A DNA stretch of 11,481 nucleotides from HGM05232 sp036661515 (GCA_036661515.1 JAVWYO010000066.1:1-11481), one strand, 5' to 3'. Shown: positions 1-7,504, numbered from the stretch's first letter. Made by a program: numbers and translations. Notes: a model not told the origin generated them from the letters alone.

Positions 1-20
1 TCTTTCCGCTGGTGGGATAA

Positions 21-64
21 ATTAATGGAGGGCAATTGCTGTGTGCAAATCGCCCTCCATTAAT
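21..64. terminator. Strong hairpin, probable terminator of the winged-helix gene (possibly bidirectional)
   Basis: A perfect 13-bp inverted repeat (21-33 with 52-64, GGAGGGC paired with GCCCTCC in its core) encloses an 18-nt loop that itself contains a short TTGC/GCAA stem (36-39 with 45-48). It lies 20 nt past the stop codon of the minus-strand gene ending at 85. Neither side has a long T run, so it is not a textbook intrinsic terminator, but nothing else in the left flank has comparable GC-rich pairing. It may also terminate a plus-strand gene that ends just left of or inside the window edge. Confidence 0.6.
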
Positions 65-84
65 ATGTTTAATACTTCTGTATT

Positions 85-285
85 TTATCCTATTAAGGAT
101 ATCATCATTTCTTCATCAGCTTGAGCAATACTAATTTTTCCTTCACGTGCTAACCAACCAAGCGCAGCAAAGATTTCTTTTTCTTTTAATTTCGTTGCTT
201 TTTTTAGTTGCTTCATGTTTAAAGTTCCATCAGTGTTAAGGGCGTTGTAAACTGCTCCAGCCCATAGTCCAATTGTTTCTACCAT
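85..285 (-). CDS. Small winged helix-turn-helix protein, DUF2582-like
   Basis: A 66-residue protein that is essentially one compact winged-helix domain. The N-terminal segment (about 1-16, IGLWAGAVYNAL) should form the first helix, residues 22-33 (LNMKQLKKATKL) and 34-47 (KEKEIFAALGWLAREG) give the helix-turn-helix, and the end (KISIAQADEEMMISL) fits a beta wing. This pattern and length match the small DUF2582-type proteins found mainly in Bacteroidota. The DNA target and function are unknown; the lysine-rich second helix would fit DNA contact. The ATG is preceded by an A/T-rich leader and a -7-like box at 346-353. It is monocistronic here, with a hairpin immediately downstream. The family call is from memory of the family's pattern, without a profile search. 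Confidence 0.8.
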   Translation of the reverse strand: MVETIGLWAGAVYNALNTDGTLNMKQLKKATKLKEKEIFAALGWLAREGKISIAQADEEMMISLIG

Positions 286-345
286 CTTAATGTTATAATT
301 TAATTCAACAAATAATATATATTATTTTTTATACTATTACGGGTG

Positions 346-353
346 CAAATTTA
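346..353 (-). promoter_or_regulatory. Candidate -7 box for the winged-helix gene
   Basis: On the minus strand this reads TAAATTTG, a match to the Bacteroidota sigma-70 -7 consensus TAnnTTTG, followed by C as is common. It would give a leader of about 55 nt before the ATG at 285. No good TTTG element is found 19-21 nt upstream, so the call rests on the -7 box alone. Confidence 0.4.
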
Positions 354-475
354 CGCTTTTTTTGCAAAACGTGACTAAAAATAACTGATAAAAATTCACC
401 ATAGAATACTAAATAACTATAAAATATTGATTGGTAGATAGTTGGCGCTATATATGTTGATTTAGAAATAATTGT

Positions 476-497
476 AAATTTATTGAACAATAAATTT
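476..497. repeat. Perfect 22-bp palindrome overlapping a -7-like box
   Basis: AAATTTATTG (476-485) and CAATAAATTT (488-497) are exact reverse complements separated by AA. The right arm overlaps TAAATTTG (491-498), a match to the Bacteroidota -7 consensus on the plus strand. It could be an operator over a promoter for an unannotated transcript, or a chance product of AT-rich sequence. There is no well-spaced -33 element. Confidence 0.5.
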
Positions 498-641
498 GCT
501 CAGAATATGCTGTATGTCAATAATAATGGGTAGATGTGTATAATGGGTTATAATTGCTTTTCCTAATATTTATTCAAATAAGTGATAAAAAAGGTAATAA
601 TTGGGTTATGGTTTATTAACTTTTTATTTTGTGATACTAAG

Positions 642-681
642 AAGCTGTTTAAATTTATTTCGAAATAAATTAAAACAGCTT
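642..681. repeat. Near-perfect 19-bp hairpin with a two-base loop; related copy at 5012-5032
   Basis: The arms 642-660 and 663-681 pair at 18 of 19 positions around a CG centre; the arm ends are AAGCTGTTT and AAACAGCTT. It lies just upstream of the purT promoter. The T tract after it is only three bases, so it is a poor intrinsic terminator. Its outer part, together with the six bases to its left, recurs at 5012-5032, which suggests a dispersed short repeat rather than a site private to purT. Confidence 0.7.
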
Positions 682-697
682 TAAAAAAATATATCGG

Positions 698-730
698 TTG
701 GTAAAAAATGGAAAGTTTTTATTAATTTTG
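698..730 (+). promoter_or_regulatory. Probable purT promoter
   Basis: TAATTTTG at 723-730 fits the -7 consensus TAnnTTTG. A TTG at 698-700 lies 22 nt upstream, slightly wider than the usual 19-21 nt spacing of the -33 element. Transcription would begin near 737, leaving a leader of about 20 nt before the ATG at 759. Confidence 0.55.
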
Positions 731-758
731 TAGATAATATCTATAAATCTACATCAAA

Positions 759-1949
759 ATGGCTAAAATTGGTTCTGTGATGACCTCTGTAGGTCAAAAA
801 GCATTGCTACTTGGAAGTGGTGAGCTTGGCAAGGAGGTTGCAATTGAACTTCAACGTTATGGCGTTGAGGTAATAGCATGTGATAAATATGCTAATGCTC
901 CTGCAATGCAAGTTGCTCATCGTAGTTATGTATTTAATATGCTTGATGGTGCGAAACTTCGAGAAGTGATTGAGAAGGAACGTCCCGATCATATAATCCC
1001 AGAAGTTGAGGCTATCGCTACTCCTACATTGCTTGAACTTGAGAAAGAGGGTTTTAATGTTACTCCAACGGCTCGTGCTGCATGGCTTACGATGAATCGT
1101 GAGGGTATTAGATGCCTTGCTGCTGAGACTCTCGGCATTACTACTTCGGCGTATAGATTTGCTTCTGATTATGAGGAATTTAAGGAGGCTGTGGGTGTTG
1201 TAGGCATTCCTTGTGTAATAAAGCCTATAATGAGTTCATCGGGTCATGGGCAGAGTGTAATTAAAAGTGAGGATGATATACAAAATTCATGGGATATTGC
1301 TCAAGAGGGTGGTCGTGCTGGAGCTGGACGCGTTATAGTTGAAGGGTTTGTCGATTTTGATTATGAGATTACGATGATAACTGTTCGTAATTCAATGGGT
1401 ACACTGTTTTGTGAACCAATAGGACACATACAGGTTAATGGTGATTATCGCTATTCATGGCAGCCACAGCCAATGACAATATTGGCTAAAACCAAAGCGC
1501 AAGAGATTGCTAAGATGGTGACAGATGCTCTTGGTGGCTATGGCGTGTTTGGCGTTGAGATGTTTATTAAGGGAGATGATGTGATATTTAGCGAGGTGTC
1601 ACCCCGTCCGCATGATACGGGAATGGTTACTATGATTTCACAGGATCTAAGCGAGTTTTCTCTTCATGCCCGTGCTTTACTTGGTTTACCAATACCAGAA
1701 ATAAAGTTTTACGCACCATCTGCGAGTCGCGCAGTAGTTGTCGATGGCGATAGTGATAAAATTGAATTTGATAATCTTGAAAAAGTTCTCTCTGAGCCAG
1801 GCGTGCAGTTACGAATATTTGGGAAACCAGAGCTTAATGGGCATCGTAGAATGGGCGTTATTCTTGCTACTGATGATACTCTTGAATCCGCAAAGGCAAA
1901 AGCTGAAAGGGCTTATGAAAGGCTCACGGTGAATGTACTTCCTCGCTGA
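759..1949 (+). CDS. purT: Formate-dependent phosphoribosylglycinamide formyltransferase (GAR transformylase 2)
   Basis: Cytosolic ATP-grasp enzyme of de novo purine synthesis that makes formyl-GAR from GAR, formate and ATP, independently of 10-formyltetrahydrofolate. At 396 residues it has the family's usual length. The N-terminal nucleotide-fold loop LLLGSGELGKE is at about 17-27, IPEVEAIAT near 80-90 belongs to the substrate-binding part, the ATP-grasp lid runs around CVIKPIMSSSGHGQSVI (about 151-167), and EVSPRPHDTGMVT (about 280-292) carries the metal and phosphate ligands. All expected blocks are intact. The ATG at 759 suits the promoter spacing; a second in-frame ATG at 780 is a less likely start. 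The gene is single, converging on a membrane-protein gene 15 nt away. No riboswitch-like structure precedes it. Confidence 0.97.
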   Translation: MAKIGSVMTSVGQKALLLGSGELGKEVAIELQRYGVEVIACDKYANAPAMQVAHRSYVFNMLDGAKLREVIEKERPDHIIPEVEAIATPTLLELEKEGFNVTPTARAAWLTMNREGIRCLAAETLGITTSAYRFASDYEEFKEAVGVVGIPCVIKPIMSSSGHGQSVIKSEDDIQNSWDIAQEGGRAGAGRVIVEGFVDFDYEITMITVRNSMGTLFCEPIGHIQVNGDYRYSWQPQPMTILAKTKAQEIAKMVTDALGGYGVFGVEMFIKGDDVIFSEVSPRPHDTGMVTMISQDLSEFSLHARALLGLPIPEIKFYAPSASRAVVVDGDSDKIEFDNLEKVLSEPGVQLRIFGKPELNGHRRMGVILATDDTLESAKAKAERAYERLTVNVLPR

Positions 1950-1964
1950 TAATAGTAAAATTGG

Positions 1965-3308
1965 TTATATTATGGCAATGTTTCCGCTTATGAACCCGAT
2001 GTATAGCATTTGTGATAGAAGGTATATAATTAAAATGTTGTATAGATAGCGATGATTGAGTGTGATATTGCGCTTGTTGCGCCATAGTGTGTAGATACTT
2101 ATAAATAGAAATACGATAATCGCAATACACCATCCATTTATTGACTTGTCAATCATTGATATGCTGTAATCTAAAATGTGGATTGATGTGATGTTGTTAA
2201 GAACAATAAATATTACTATTCCTATTACTACGATTGCAGCACATATTCCACCCGTTATGCGCCACACGAGAGGGTGGTGAGTGAGTTGTGATAGCATATA
2301 ATTGCTTACGAGTGGCATATTAAAGAATATTGAGGCCACCATCAGTATTAATGAAATCTTTGTGAAGAAGAATAAAAATGGAATTGTTATTAGAAATAGT
2401 ACTATTCCAAAACGTTGAAGTAGCTTTAACGAAATAAAATGTGCAACAATCCAACGTGGGTTGCGAAATAGCCAGAAGCATGATATTATTAATGGTATTG
2501 ACCAAGGGAAGAATGCAAATATCACGTAATTGAGGAATGTTGAAGCTAAATTGTTTTCGCTACTGCCTGCGAGATAAGCTAAATTGGAACTGATTCCAAA
2601 GATGTCTATTGCCTTGTTTTCATTTCCTGTGAGAATATATACGCTTGTGAATGTTATTAGGCAAGATACAATAATAGTACTTACGATTATTATAACATTG
2701 CGAAAAGTACCTAATCGCGTTGATACAAAGAATATTGAGGCAATAATTAATATTAATGAAGGTGCTATTGCTCCAAGAAAAATTGTTGATGCTGAGGTAG
2801 ATAGAATGATGAGCATAATAGACCGTTGAGACCGTTTTCGCATCCATTGGTAAAGGCTCATCAATGCTATTATTATAGTTAATGCTGGCAATGTTATTTC
2901 GGTGGCATTGAATGTGAGCAAGCTTATTAATCCACATGATAGAAATAGCATAGAGGCAAAAAAAGATTTGTTGAGTCGCTCAATCATGCCATCGAAACGG
3001 AAAAGCGAAAGGGTGAGTATAATCATCACTATTGCCGATGGCAGGCGCAGCATGAATTTCTCATTACCATGAAATAGAGCAATTAGAAGGTCGACTATAT
3101 AGGCGTATGTGATGGTTATAATATCGTGCATGGCAGCCCCTGAAAATATAATTAGAAGGCTTGACCCGTGCAATGATTTTGCCAGAGAAAGGAGGCTATT
3201 TTCGTCGGCAGTGAGTGTGGCTCTTCCAAGAATAGGAAAAATTACTACGAGTATTGTCGCGAGTAGGACTAAAAGTAGTGCTATTTGTGTGCTTATTTTT
3301 GGCTTCAT
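1965..3308 (-). CDS. Multispanning membrane protein with GT-C glycosyltransferase features
   Basis: A 447-residue protein made almost entirely of hydrophobic segments, about eleven or twelve by eye. After the first segment (about 9-28) comes a loop with an acidic pair, D35-E36, in TADENSL, where GT-C enzymes (ArnT/PMT-like) place a catalytic acid. The later GNEKFMLRLPSAI (81-93) matches the G..E..xRLPSA pattern that closes the first large loop of GT39/GT83 proteins. The usual KPPL-type motif between them is absent: the segment reads HDIITITYAYIVDLL. It is also shorter than typical members, about 500-550 residues. It may therefore be a diverged glycosyltransferase acting on a polyprenyl-linked sugar, or a non-catalytic relative. 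The start ATG overlaps the stop of the GtrA gene by ATGA, implying translational coupling. Sugar and acceptor are unknown. Confidence 0.65.
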   Translation of the reverse strand: MKPKISTQIALLLVLLATILVVIFPILGRATLTADENSLLSLAKSLHGSSLLIIFSGAAMHDIITITYAYIVDLLIALFHGNEKFMLRLPSAIVMIILTLSLFRFDGMIERLNKSFFASMLFLSCGLISLLTFNATEITLPALTIIIALMSLYQWMRKRSQRSIMLIILSTSASTIFLGAIAPSLILIIASIFFVSTRLGTFRNVIIIVSTIIVSCLITFTSVYILTGNENKAIDIFGISSNLAYLAGSSENNLASTFLNYVIFAFFPWSIPLIISCFWLFRNPRWIVAHFISLKLLQRFGIVLFLITIPFLFFFTKISLILMVASIFFNMPLVSNYMLSQLTHHPLVWRITGGICAAIVVIGIVIFIVLNNITSIHILDYSISMIDKSINGWCIAIIVFLFISIYTLWRNKRNITLNHRYLYNILIIYLLSQMLYIGFISGNIAII

Positions 3309-3745
3309 GCTTTTTGACGAAATGTTACAAATCTATTATATATGTAGTTGCATATTGTATATACAACCATTCCAATGCACACGGCAAGATATTCGCCAAA
3401 AGCTGGTGCGGAAATACCGATAACGCTCATTTCTTTTACCGTTGTAAATGTAACAATACCCCAAACGGTCAAGAATTGTAATCCAAAACATATACCAAAA
3501 CCAATAAGGAAAAGAATCATTTCTATTCTGACGCTATTGCTATGAGATTTAAATACCCAATTTTTATTCCAAATAAAGCTATTAATTAGCCCAACAACGT
3601 AGCCCAAAATGTCGGCTATGAATAAATTCATATTTAGGATATCATTACAAAGGAATATCACTACTAACGTTAGTAGCGAATTGCTGATGCCCACTAAGCC
3701 GTATTTAATTAATTGAATTGTAGTAGTCTTAACTTGTTTTTTCAT
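3305..3745 (-). CDS. GtrA-family membrane protein
   Basis: A 146-residue protein with four predicted membrane segments (about 14-33, 39-58, 76-97, 116-137). It carries typical GtrA landmarks: QLIKYGLVGISN near the start, NSFIWNKNWVFKS after the second segment, and a closing NYIYNRFVTFRQKA. GtrA proteins help present or flip polyprenyl-phosphate sugars for GT-C enzymes in O-antigen, teichoic-acid or arabinogalactan modification. The overlap with the downstream GT-C-like gene fits this partnership. No GtrB-like polyprenyl-phosphate glycosyltransferase is present in the window, so the donor lipid would have to be made elsewhere. It starts 18 nt after the TRIC channel gene and probably shares its transcript. 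The family call is firm; the specific role is inferred. Confidence 0.88.
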   Translation of the reverse strand: MKKQVKTTTIQLIKYGLVGISNSLLTLVVIFLCNDILNMNLFIADILGYVVGLINSFIWNKNWVFKSHSNSVRIEMILFLIGFGICFGLQFLTVWGIVTFTTVKEMSVIGISAPAFGEYLAVCIGMVVYTICNYIYNRFVTFRQKA

Positions 3746-3763
3746 TCTTAATGCGATTGTTTT

Positions 3764-4378
3764 TTAAGCGTAATTGCGCAGTATTGGTATAGACCAATTA
3801 TAATGACTTGCAAGAAATCGTAGAGCAATAACCGTTGTTGCACAAAGTATTTGTTGCAATATGACAGAACCTCCCATTAAAAAAACGCCCCAATATACAA
3901 ATCCACCAGCGATACATGCAGTGGCATATACATCTTTACGAAAAATAAGAGGCTCTTCATTAATGAAAATATCTCGAATAACTCCACCGAGAGCACCTGT
4001 AACGGTTCCCATAATTATTGCGACCCACATCGGGAATCCGAATGCAATAGTCTTTTGTATTCCTATCACGACAAATAAAGCAAGCCCGATTGTGTCGAAA
4101 ATAAAGAACGTCTGGTTTAGCTTTACTAAATATTTTCGCAATGTTATAACTATGAATAGTGAAAGCCCCGTAACGGCAAGATACCAGCCACTTAACATCC
4201 AAAATGGTGTCGTGTTTAGGAGCAAATCGCGCAATGTCCCTCCGCCGATAGCTGTAACAAGCCCAACGGTGTAAGCTCCAAACCAGTCGAAACTTTTGGC
4301 AGCAGCAAGTCTTATACCACTTATTGCAAATGCGAGAGTACCTATAACCTCAACAAGAAGGAGGAATGTTGTATCCAT
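3764..4378 (-). CDS. TRIC-family (UPF0126/YicG-like) cation channel
   Basis: A 204-residue inner-membrane protein with about seven hydrophobic segments built as two repeats. Repeat 1 contains AISGIRLAAAKSFDWFGA and then AIGGGTLRDLLL (about 43-54). Repeat 2 contains WVAIIMGTVTGALGGVIRDIF (about 118-138). The paired GGxxRD motifs are the hallmark of bacterial TRIC channels, trimeric proteins that conduct monovalent cations, mainly K+. The length is normal for the family. It is the first gene of a three-gene minus-strand unit with a gtrA-like and a GT-C-like gene, a pairing with no obvious functional logic. The -7 box at 4396-4403 lies 18-25 nt before its ATG. Physiological role unknown. Confidence 0.9.
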   Translation of the reverse strand: MDTTFLLLVEVIGTLAFAISGIRLAAAKSFDWFGAYTVGLVTAIGGGTLRDLLLNTTPFWMLSGWYLAVTGLSLFIVITLRKYLVKLNQTFFIFDTIGLALFVVIGIQKTIAFGFPMWVAIIMGTVTGALGGVIRDIFINEEPLIFRKDVYATACIAGGFVYWGVFLMGGSVILQQILCATTVIALRFLASHYNWSIPILRNYA

Positions 4379-4395
4379 TGTTTATAATTATGTTA

Positions 4396-4403
4396 CAAAA
4401 GTA
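4396..4403 (-). promoter_or_regulatory. Candidate -7 box for the TRIC-GtrA-GT-C unit
   Basis: The minus strand reads TACTTTTG, a full match to TAnnTTTG. It is only 17 nt from the ATG at 4378, so the leader would be very short. No TTTG is found at the right distance upstream. Confidence 0.45.
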
Positions 4404-4449
4404 CTAAAAAACATCGAATGTATTGTATCCAATTTTTTGGCATTTTTAT

Positions 4450-4479
4450 TTTGGGATATTGAAATAATGTGTAAATTTA
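4450..4479 (+). promoter_or_regulatory. Weak candidate promoter for the guanine deaminase gene
   Basis: TTTG at 4450-4453 is followed after 18 nt by TAAATTTA at 4472-4479, which matches TAnnTTTG except for the last base. Transcription would start about 30 nt before the ATG at 4518. Spacing and sequence are both slightly off consensus. Confidence 0.3.
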
Positions 4480-4517
4480 TAACTTGTATTTAATGTGAAA
4501 TTAAAAGAGAGTAAATA

Positions 4518-5012
4518 ATGGATAATATGGAACAGAATTTTTCTGAGCGAGATCGTCAATTGATGCAAAAAGCCTATGATCTTGCATATCAAAATATAGA
4601 TAAAGGTGGCGGTCCATTTGGAGCTGTTATAGCAAAAGATGGTGAAATCGTTTCGACTGGAAGCAATACCGTGACGCTCGATAATGATCCGACAGCGCAT
4701 GCCGAAGTGAATGCAATTCGCAATGCTTGCCGTGCGACAGGAAATTTTAAACTTGATGGGTGTACGGTGTATAGCTCTTGTGAACCATGTCCTATGTGCT
4801 TAAGTGCACTTTATTGGGCTGGTGTCATTAAAATATATTTTGGGAATACAAAAGAAGATGCGCGCGTAATAAATTTTGACGATAAATTTATATATGATGA
4901 GATAGAGAAAGCGCCGTTACTTCGCTACATTCCTTGCATTCATGTTGAGGATAATGAAGCAATTAAGGCTTTTAATAAATGGGCAGAGAAAGAGGATAAA
5001 ACGGAATACTAA
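4518..5012 (+). CDS. guaD: Guanine deaminase-type nucleoside/base deaminase
   Basis: A 164-residue zinc-dependent member of the cytidine-deaminase fold. The zinc and proton-shuttle motif HAE is at 61-63 and PCxxC at 90-94 (PCPMC), preceded by the substrate-loop sequence GGGPFGAVIAKDG (30-42). The downstream FDDKFIYDEI (120-129) closely resembles the same region of Bacillus-type guanine deaminase (GuaD) and differs from tRNA adenosine deaminase TadA, so hydrolysis of guanine to xanthine in purine salvage is the best guess. Length fits the small GuaD class. A second in-frame ATG lies three codons in (4527) and cannot be excluded. The gene stands alone, divergent from the TRIC unit and ending 2 nt from the convergent radical SAM gene. 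Other nucleoside deaminase specificities remain possible. Confidence 0.82.
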   Translation: MDNMEQNFSERDRQLMQKAYDLAYQNIDKGGGPFGAVIAKDGEIVSTGSNTVTLDNDPTAHAEVNAIRNACRATGNFKLDGCTVYSSCEPCPMCLSALYWAGVIKIYFGNTKEDARVINFDDKFIYDEIEKAPLLRYIPCIHVEDNEAIKAFNKWAEKEDKTEY

Positions 5013-5032
5013 AATTAAAACAGCTTCTTAGT
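5012..5032. repeat. Second copy of the short repeat found at 636-681
   Basis: Its first 15 bases are identical to the right arm of the hairpin at 667-681, and its full 21 bases match the reverse complement of 636-656 with a single mismatch. Only one arm is present, so there is no hairpin. On the minus strand it supplies the last codons (TKKLF) and the stop of the radical SAM gene. Confidence 0.7.
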
Positions 5033-5941
5033 CCCTTGCCGAATATTTCGTTTTTTTATACGATTATGCAGTAAGTTAGTAAATTCATAGTTTTTCAACC
5101 CCCAGCGCGGTGATATTAGTAGCGATTCGGGCGATTGAGAGACAAAACGTTCTATGCTGATTGCCACAGAAAGATGTTCAATAAATTCAATGCACATTTC
5201 GATGTAGTCATCAACACTCCATTCTATTATTTTTAGTTCACCCTCCGCGACTTGCCTTGCAAGGTGCGTGCCACGAATTAGCTGGAGTTGATGTAGCTTA
5301 ATAGTCTCGATAGGTAATTGTGACATAGCGTGTGCAGTAGCAAGAATATCGGTTTTAGTTTCGCCAGGCAGTCCTAAAATAATGTGTGCGCCACACATTA
5401 CGCCCATTTTAGCGGTGCGATTAATTGTGTCAACTGAGTCTGTCCAAGAGTGTCCCCGATTAATGATTTTAAGTGTCGTATCATTAGATGTTTCAACTCC
5501 ATATTCAACAAGAACAAATATTCGTTTTGCTAAATTACTAAGATATTTGAGCAATTCATCGGGCATGCAATCAGGGCGAGTGCCTATAATTATCCCTACA
5601 ATGTTGCTAACGGATATAGCCTCCTCATAAATAGAAATTATTTTGCGAATGTCTCCATACGTGTTTGTATAAGCTTGAAAATAGGCAAGATACTTCATGG
5701 TAGGATATTTTCTTGCGAAAAAATCCTTTCCTTTCGCGAGCTGTTCTGTGATTGAGAGTGAGGGCTGGCAATAGTCGGGATTAAAGGTCTGATTGTTGCA
5801 ATATGTGCAACCTCCAATGCCTTTATTCCCATCACGATTAGGGCACGTGAATCCAGCATTTATAGCAATTTTTTGTACTTTAAAGTCGAAATGCTTTTTT
5901 AGAAAATCGCTAAAATTGTTGTATCCAGTGTCTTCAATCAC
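5015..5941 (-). CDS. YhcC-type radical SAM protein (TIGR01212-like)
   Basis: A 308-residue radical SAM protein. The cluster cysteines are C33, C45 and C48 in FTCPNRDGNKGIGGCTYC, the widened CX11CX2C spacing typical of YhcC-type proteins rather than CX3CX2C. Other family landmarks are LAYFQAYTNTYGD (about 84-96), GTRPDC near 120, LVEYGVETSN near 142-151 and HIILGLPGETKTD near 186-198. Length is close to E. coli YhcC, about 309 residues. The reaction is not established for the family. The start is a GTG that overlaps the aroC stop as GTGA, so translation is probably coupled; it is the last gene of the unit that begins at 8813. Its extreme C-terminus is encoded by the short repeat at 5012-5032. 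Confidence 0.88.
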   Translation of the reverse strand: MIEDTGYNNFSDFLKKHFDFKVQKIAINAGFTCPNRDGNKGIGGCTYCNNQTFNPDYCQPSLSITEQLAKGKDFFARKYPTMKYLAYFQAYTNTYGDIRKIISIYEEAISVSNIVGIIIGTRPDCMPDELLKYLSNLAKRIFVLVEYGVETSNDTTLKIINRGHSWTDSVDTINRTAKMGVMCGAHIILGLPGETKTDILATAHAMSQLPIETIKLHQLQLIRGTHLARQVAEGELKIIEWSVDDYIEMCIEFIEHLSVAISIERFVSQSPESLLISPRWGLKNYEFTNLLHNRIKKRNIRQGTKKLF

Positions 5942-7011
5942 AATCTTGTGGTCTTATTAATTAGGTAACTATCAAGAATCGTGATTGCTGCCATAGCTTC
6001 AACTATAGGTACTGCGCGAGGTAGCACGCAAGGGTCATGCCTACCTTTTGCATGAATTGTGACGTTTTCGCCGTCAGAGTTAACCGTCTCAACATCTTTT
6101 AGGAGTGTTGCAACAGGCTTAAATGCCACGCGAAAATAGATGTCTTCGCCATTGCTTATGCCACCTTGAATGCCACCCGAATAGTTTGTGCGAGTAGAAA
6201 TAGTGCCATCTTTTGAAGTGAAATTGTCAATAATCTCACTTCCGCATTTGTTTGCGCAATTAAACCCTATGCCATAATCAAACCCCTTTACGGCATTAAT
6301 TCCGAGCATAGCTGCCCCAAGGCGTGCTTGTAACTTATCAAAAACTGGTTCGCCAATACCAGCAGGTATCCCTTTGATTACGCCTGTAACGATACCGCCG
6401 ACGGTATCTCCAGTAGCTTTAATTGTAGAAATATAATTAATCATCTGTTGTGCAACTTTGGCATCTGGACAACGAACGATATTTTTTTCTATTTCTTCCT
6501 TATTATATATGCGATAATCATTTTCAATTGAAATAGCTCCTACTTGTGATGTGTAGGCATAAATATCAATGCCTAACGTATCAAGAGCTTGGCGAGCAAA
6601 AGCACCTGCAACTACACGAGATATTGTTTCCCGAGCCGAAGAGCGTCCTCCTCCGCGGTAGTCGCGGATTCCATATTTTGTGGAATATGTGTAGTCGGCA
6701 TGAGATGGACGGAAGGTGTCCTTTATGTTTTCGTAGTCAGTGCTATGTTGATTTTCATTTTCAATAATGAATCCAATAGGAGTGCCTGTTGTTACATTTT
6801 CAAATAACCCAGATAGAATTTTTATACGATCCTTTTCATCACGATTAGTTACGATAGCTGATTGTCCTGGACGACGACGGTCGAGCTCGGCTTGTATTCT
6901 ATTTAAGTCTATTTTTATGCCAGCTGGCATTCCATCGATAACTCCTCCGATAGCTACGCCATGGCTTTCGCCAAATGTTGTTATTCTATATATCGTTCCA
7001 AAACTGTTCAT
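5938..7011 (-). CDS. aroC: Chorismate synthase
   Basis: Final enzyme of the shikimate pathway, converting 5-enolpyruvylshikimate 3-phosphate to chorismate with reduced FMN. The protein has 357 residues, a normal length, and all signature regions: TTFGESHG (11-18, catalytic H17), RRRPGQS (45-51), RPSHADYTYSTKYG with H104, the FMN-binding RGGGRSSARET (119-129), and RHDPCVLPRAVP near the C-terminus. It sits between the ybaK-like gene (7-nt gap) and the radical SAM gene (4-nt overlap). No frameshift or lost key residue is seen. Identification is essentially certain. Confidence 0.98.
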   Translation of the reverse strand: MNSFGTIYRITTFGESHGVAIGGVIDGMPAGIKIDLNRIQAELDRRRPGQSAIVTNRDEKDRIKILSGLFENVTTGTPIGFIIENENQHSTDYENIKDTFRPSHADYTYSTKYGIRDYRGGGRSSARETISRVVAGAFARQALDTLGIDIYAYTSQVGAISIENDYRIYNKEEIEKNIVRCPDAKVAQQMINYISTIKATGDTVGGIVTGVIKGIPAGIGEPVFDKLQARLGAAMLGINAVKGFDYGIGFNCANKCGSEIIDNFTSKDGTISTRTNYSGGIQGGISNGEDIYFRVAFKPVATLLKDVETVNSDGENVTIHAKGRHDPCVLPRAVPIVEAMAAITILDSYLINKTTRL

Positions 7012-7018
7012 AATGATG

Positions 7019-7504
7019 TTATTCGTAAATAGTTATGTCGCCTATGGTGGCATGTACAAATTTTATTAAGTCGGTAGGGCTTATGCGTAATTGAAGTCCG
7101 CGTATTCCAGCACTGATATAAATATAGCTGAATTTGTTGCATGAAGAATCAATAAAAATAGGAAATGCTTTTTTCATGCCAATAGGAGAACAACCGCCTC
7201 TAATATATCCTGTGGTGGGTAATAATTCTTTCATTGCTATCATTTCAGCTTTTTTATTCCCTGAAATTTTCGCTCCTTTCTTTAAATCTACTTCAGCATC
7301 ACCAGGAATCACACAAACGAAATGCCCCGATTTGTCGCCATGAAGCACAAGCGTTTTAAATACCTGTTTAATATCTTCATTAAGCTCAGTAGCAATATGC
7401 GTTGCGGCGAGGTCGTTTTCATCAACCGTATATGGTATTAACTCATAAGCTATCTTAGCTTTGTCTAATAGTCGAGCTGCATTTGTTTTATTAATTCCTG
7501 CCAT
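7019..7504 (-). CDS. ybaK: YbaK-type Cys-tRNA(Pro)/Cys-tRNA(Cys) deacylase
   Basis: A 161-residue trans-editing protein that hydrolyses cysteine wrongly attached to tRNA(Pro). It has the YbaK/EbsC order of motifs: TNAARLLDKAKIAYEL at the N-terminus, QVFKTLVLHGD (47-57) with K50 in the position of the catalytic lysine, CVIPGDAEVDLKK (64-76), and TTGYIRGGCSPIG (97-109). This set separates it from ProX and from the prolyl-tRNA synthetase INS domain. Length is typical at about 160. It lies inside the minus-strand unit, 25 nt after gpmA and 7 nt before aroC. Confidence 0.93.
   Translation of the reverse strand: MAGINKTNAARLLDKAKIAYELIPYTVDENDLAATHIATELNEDIKQVFKTLVLHGDKSGHFVCVIPGDAEVDLKKGAKISGNKKAEMIAMKELLPTTGYIRGGCSPIGMKKAFPIFIDSSCNKFSYIYISAGIRGLQLRISPTDLIKFVHATIGDITIYE

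Larger units (their letters stand above)
286..758. other. 473-bp AT-rich intergenic region without a convincing gene
   Basis: No open reading frame here looks like a protein. The contents I can name are the -7 box of the left gene, a perfect 22-bp palindrome at 476-497, a direct repeat of ATAATGGGT (523-531 and 540-548) with a looser third copy, ATAATTGGGT, at 597-606, a long near-perfect hairpin at 642-681, and the purT promoter. A small RNA between the palindrome and the hairpin is possible but unsupported, because the hairpin lacks a T tract. Confidence 0.6.

Noticed and set aside
1..25. C-terminal end of a plus-strand gene at the left edge
   Set aside because: Three frames are open for a few codons and two stop just before the hairpin; too short to choose a frame or support a gene.
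642..681. Intrinsic terminator of an upstream small RNA
   Set aside because: Only three Ts follow the stem on the plus strand and no T tract is found on the minus strand.
1938..1980. Hairpin between the convergent purT and GT-C-like genes
   Set aside because: Only a six-bp ATAATA/TATTAT pairing is present; too weak to call a terminator.
2584..2829. Plus-strand open frame opposite the GT-C-like gene, and similar antisense frames at 3861-4274 and 6767-7069
   Set aside because: They mirror well-supported minus-strand genes, have no recognisable domain, and lack promoters of their own.
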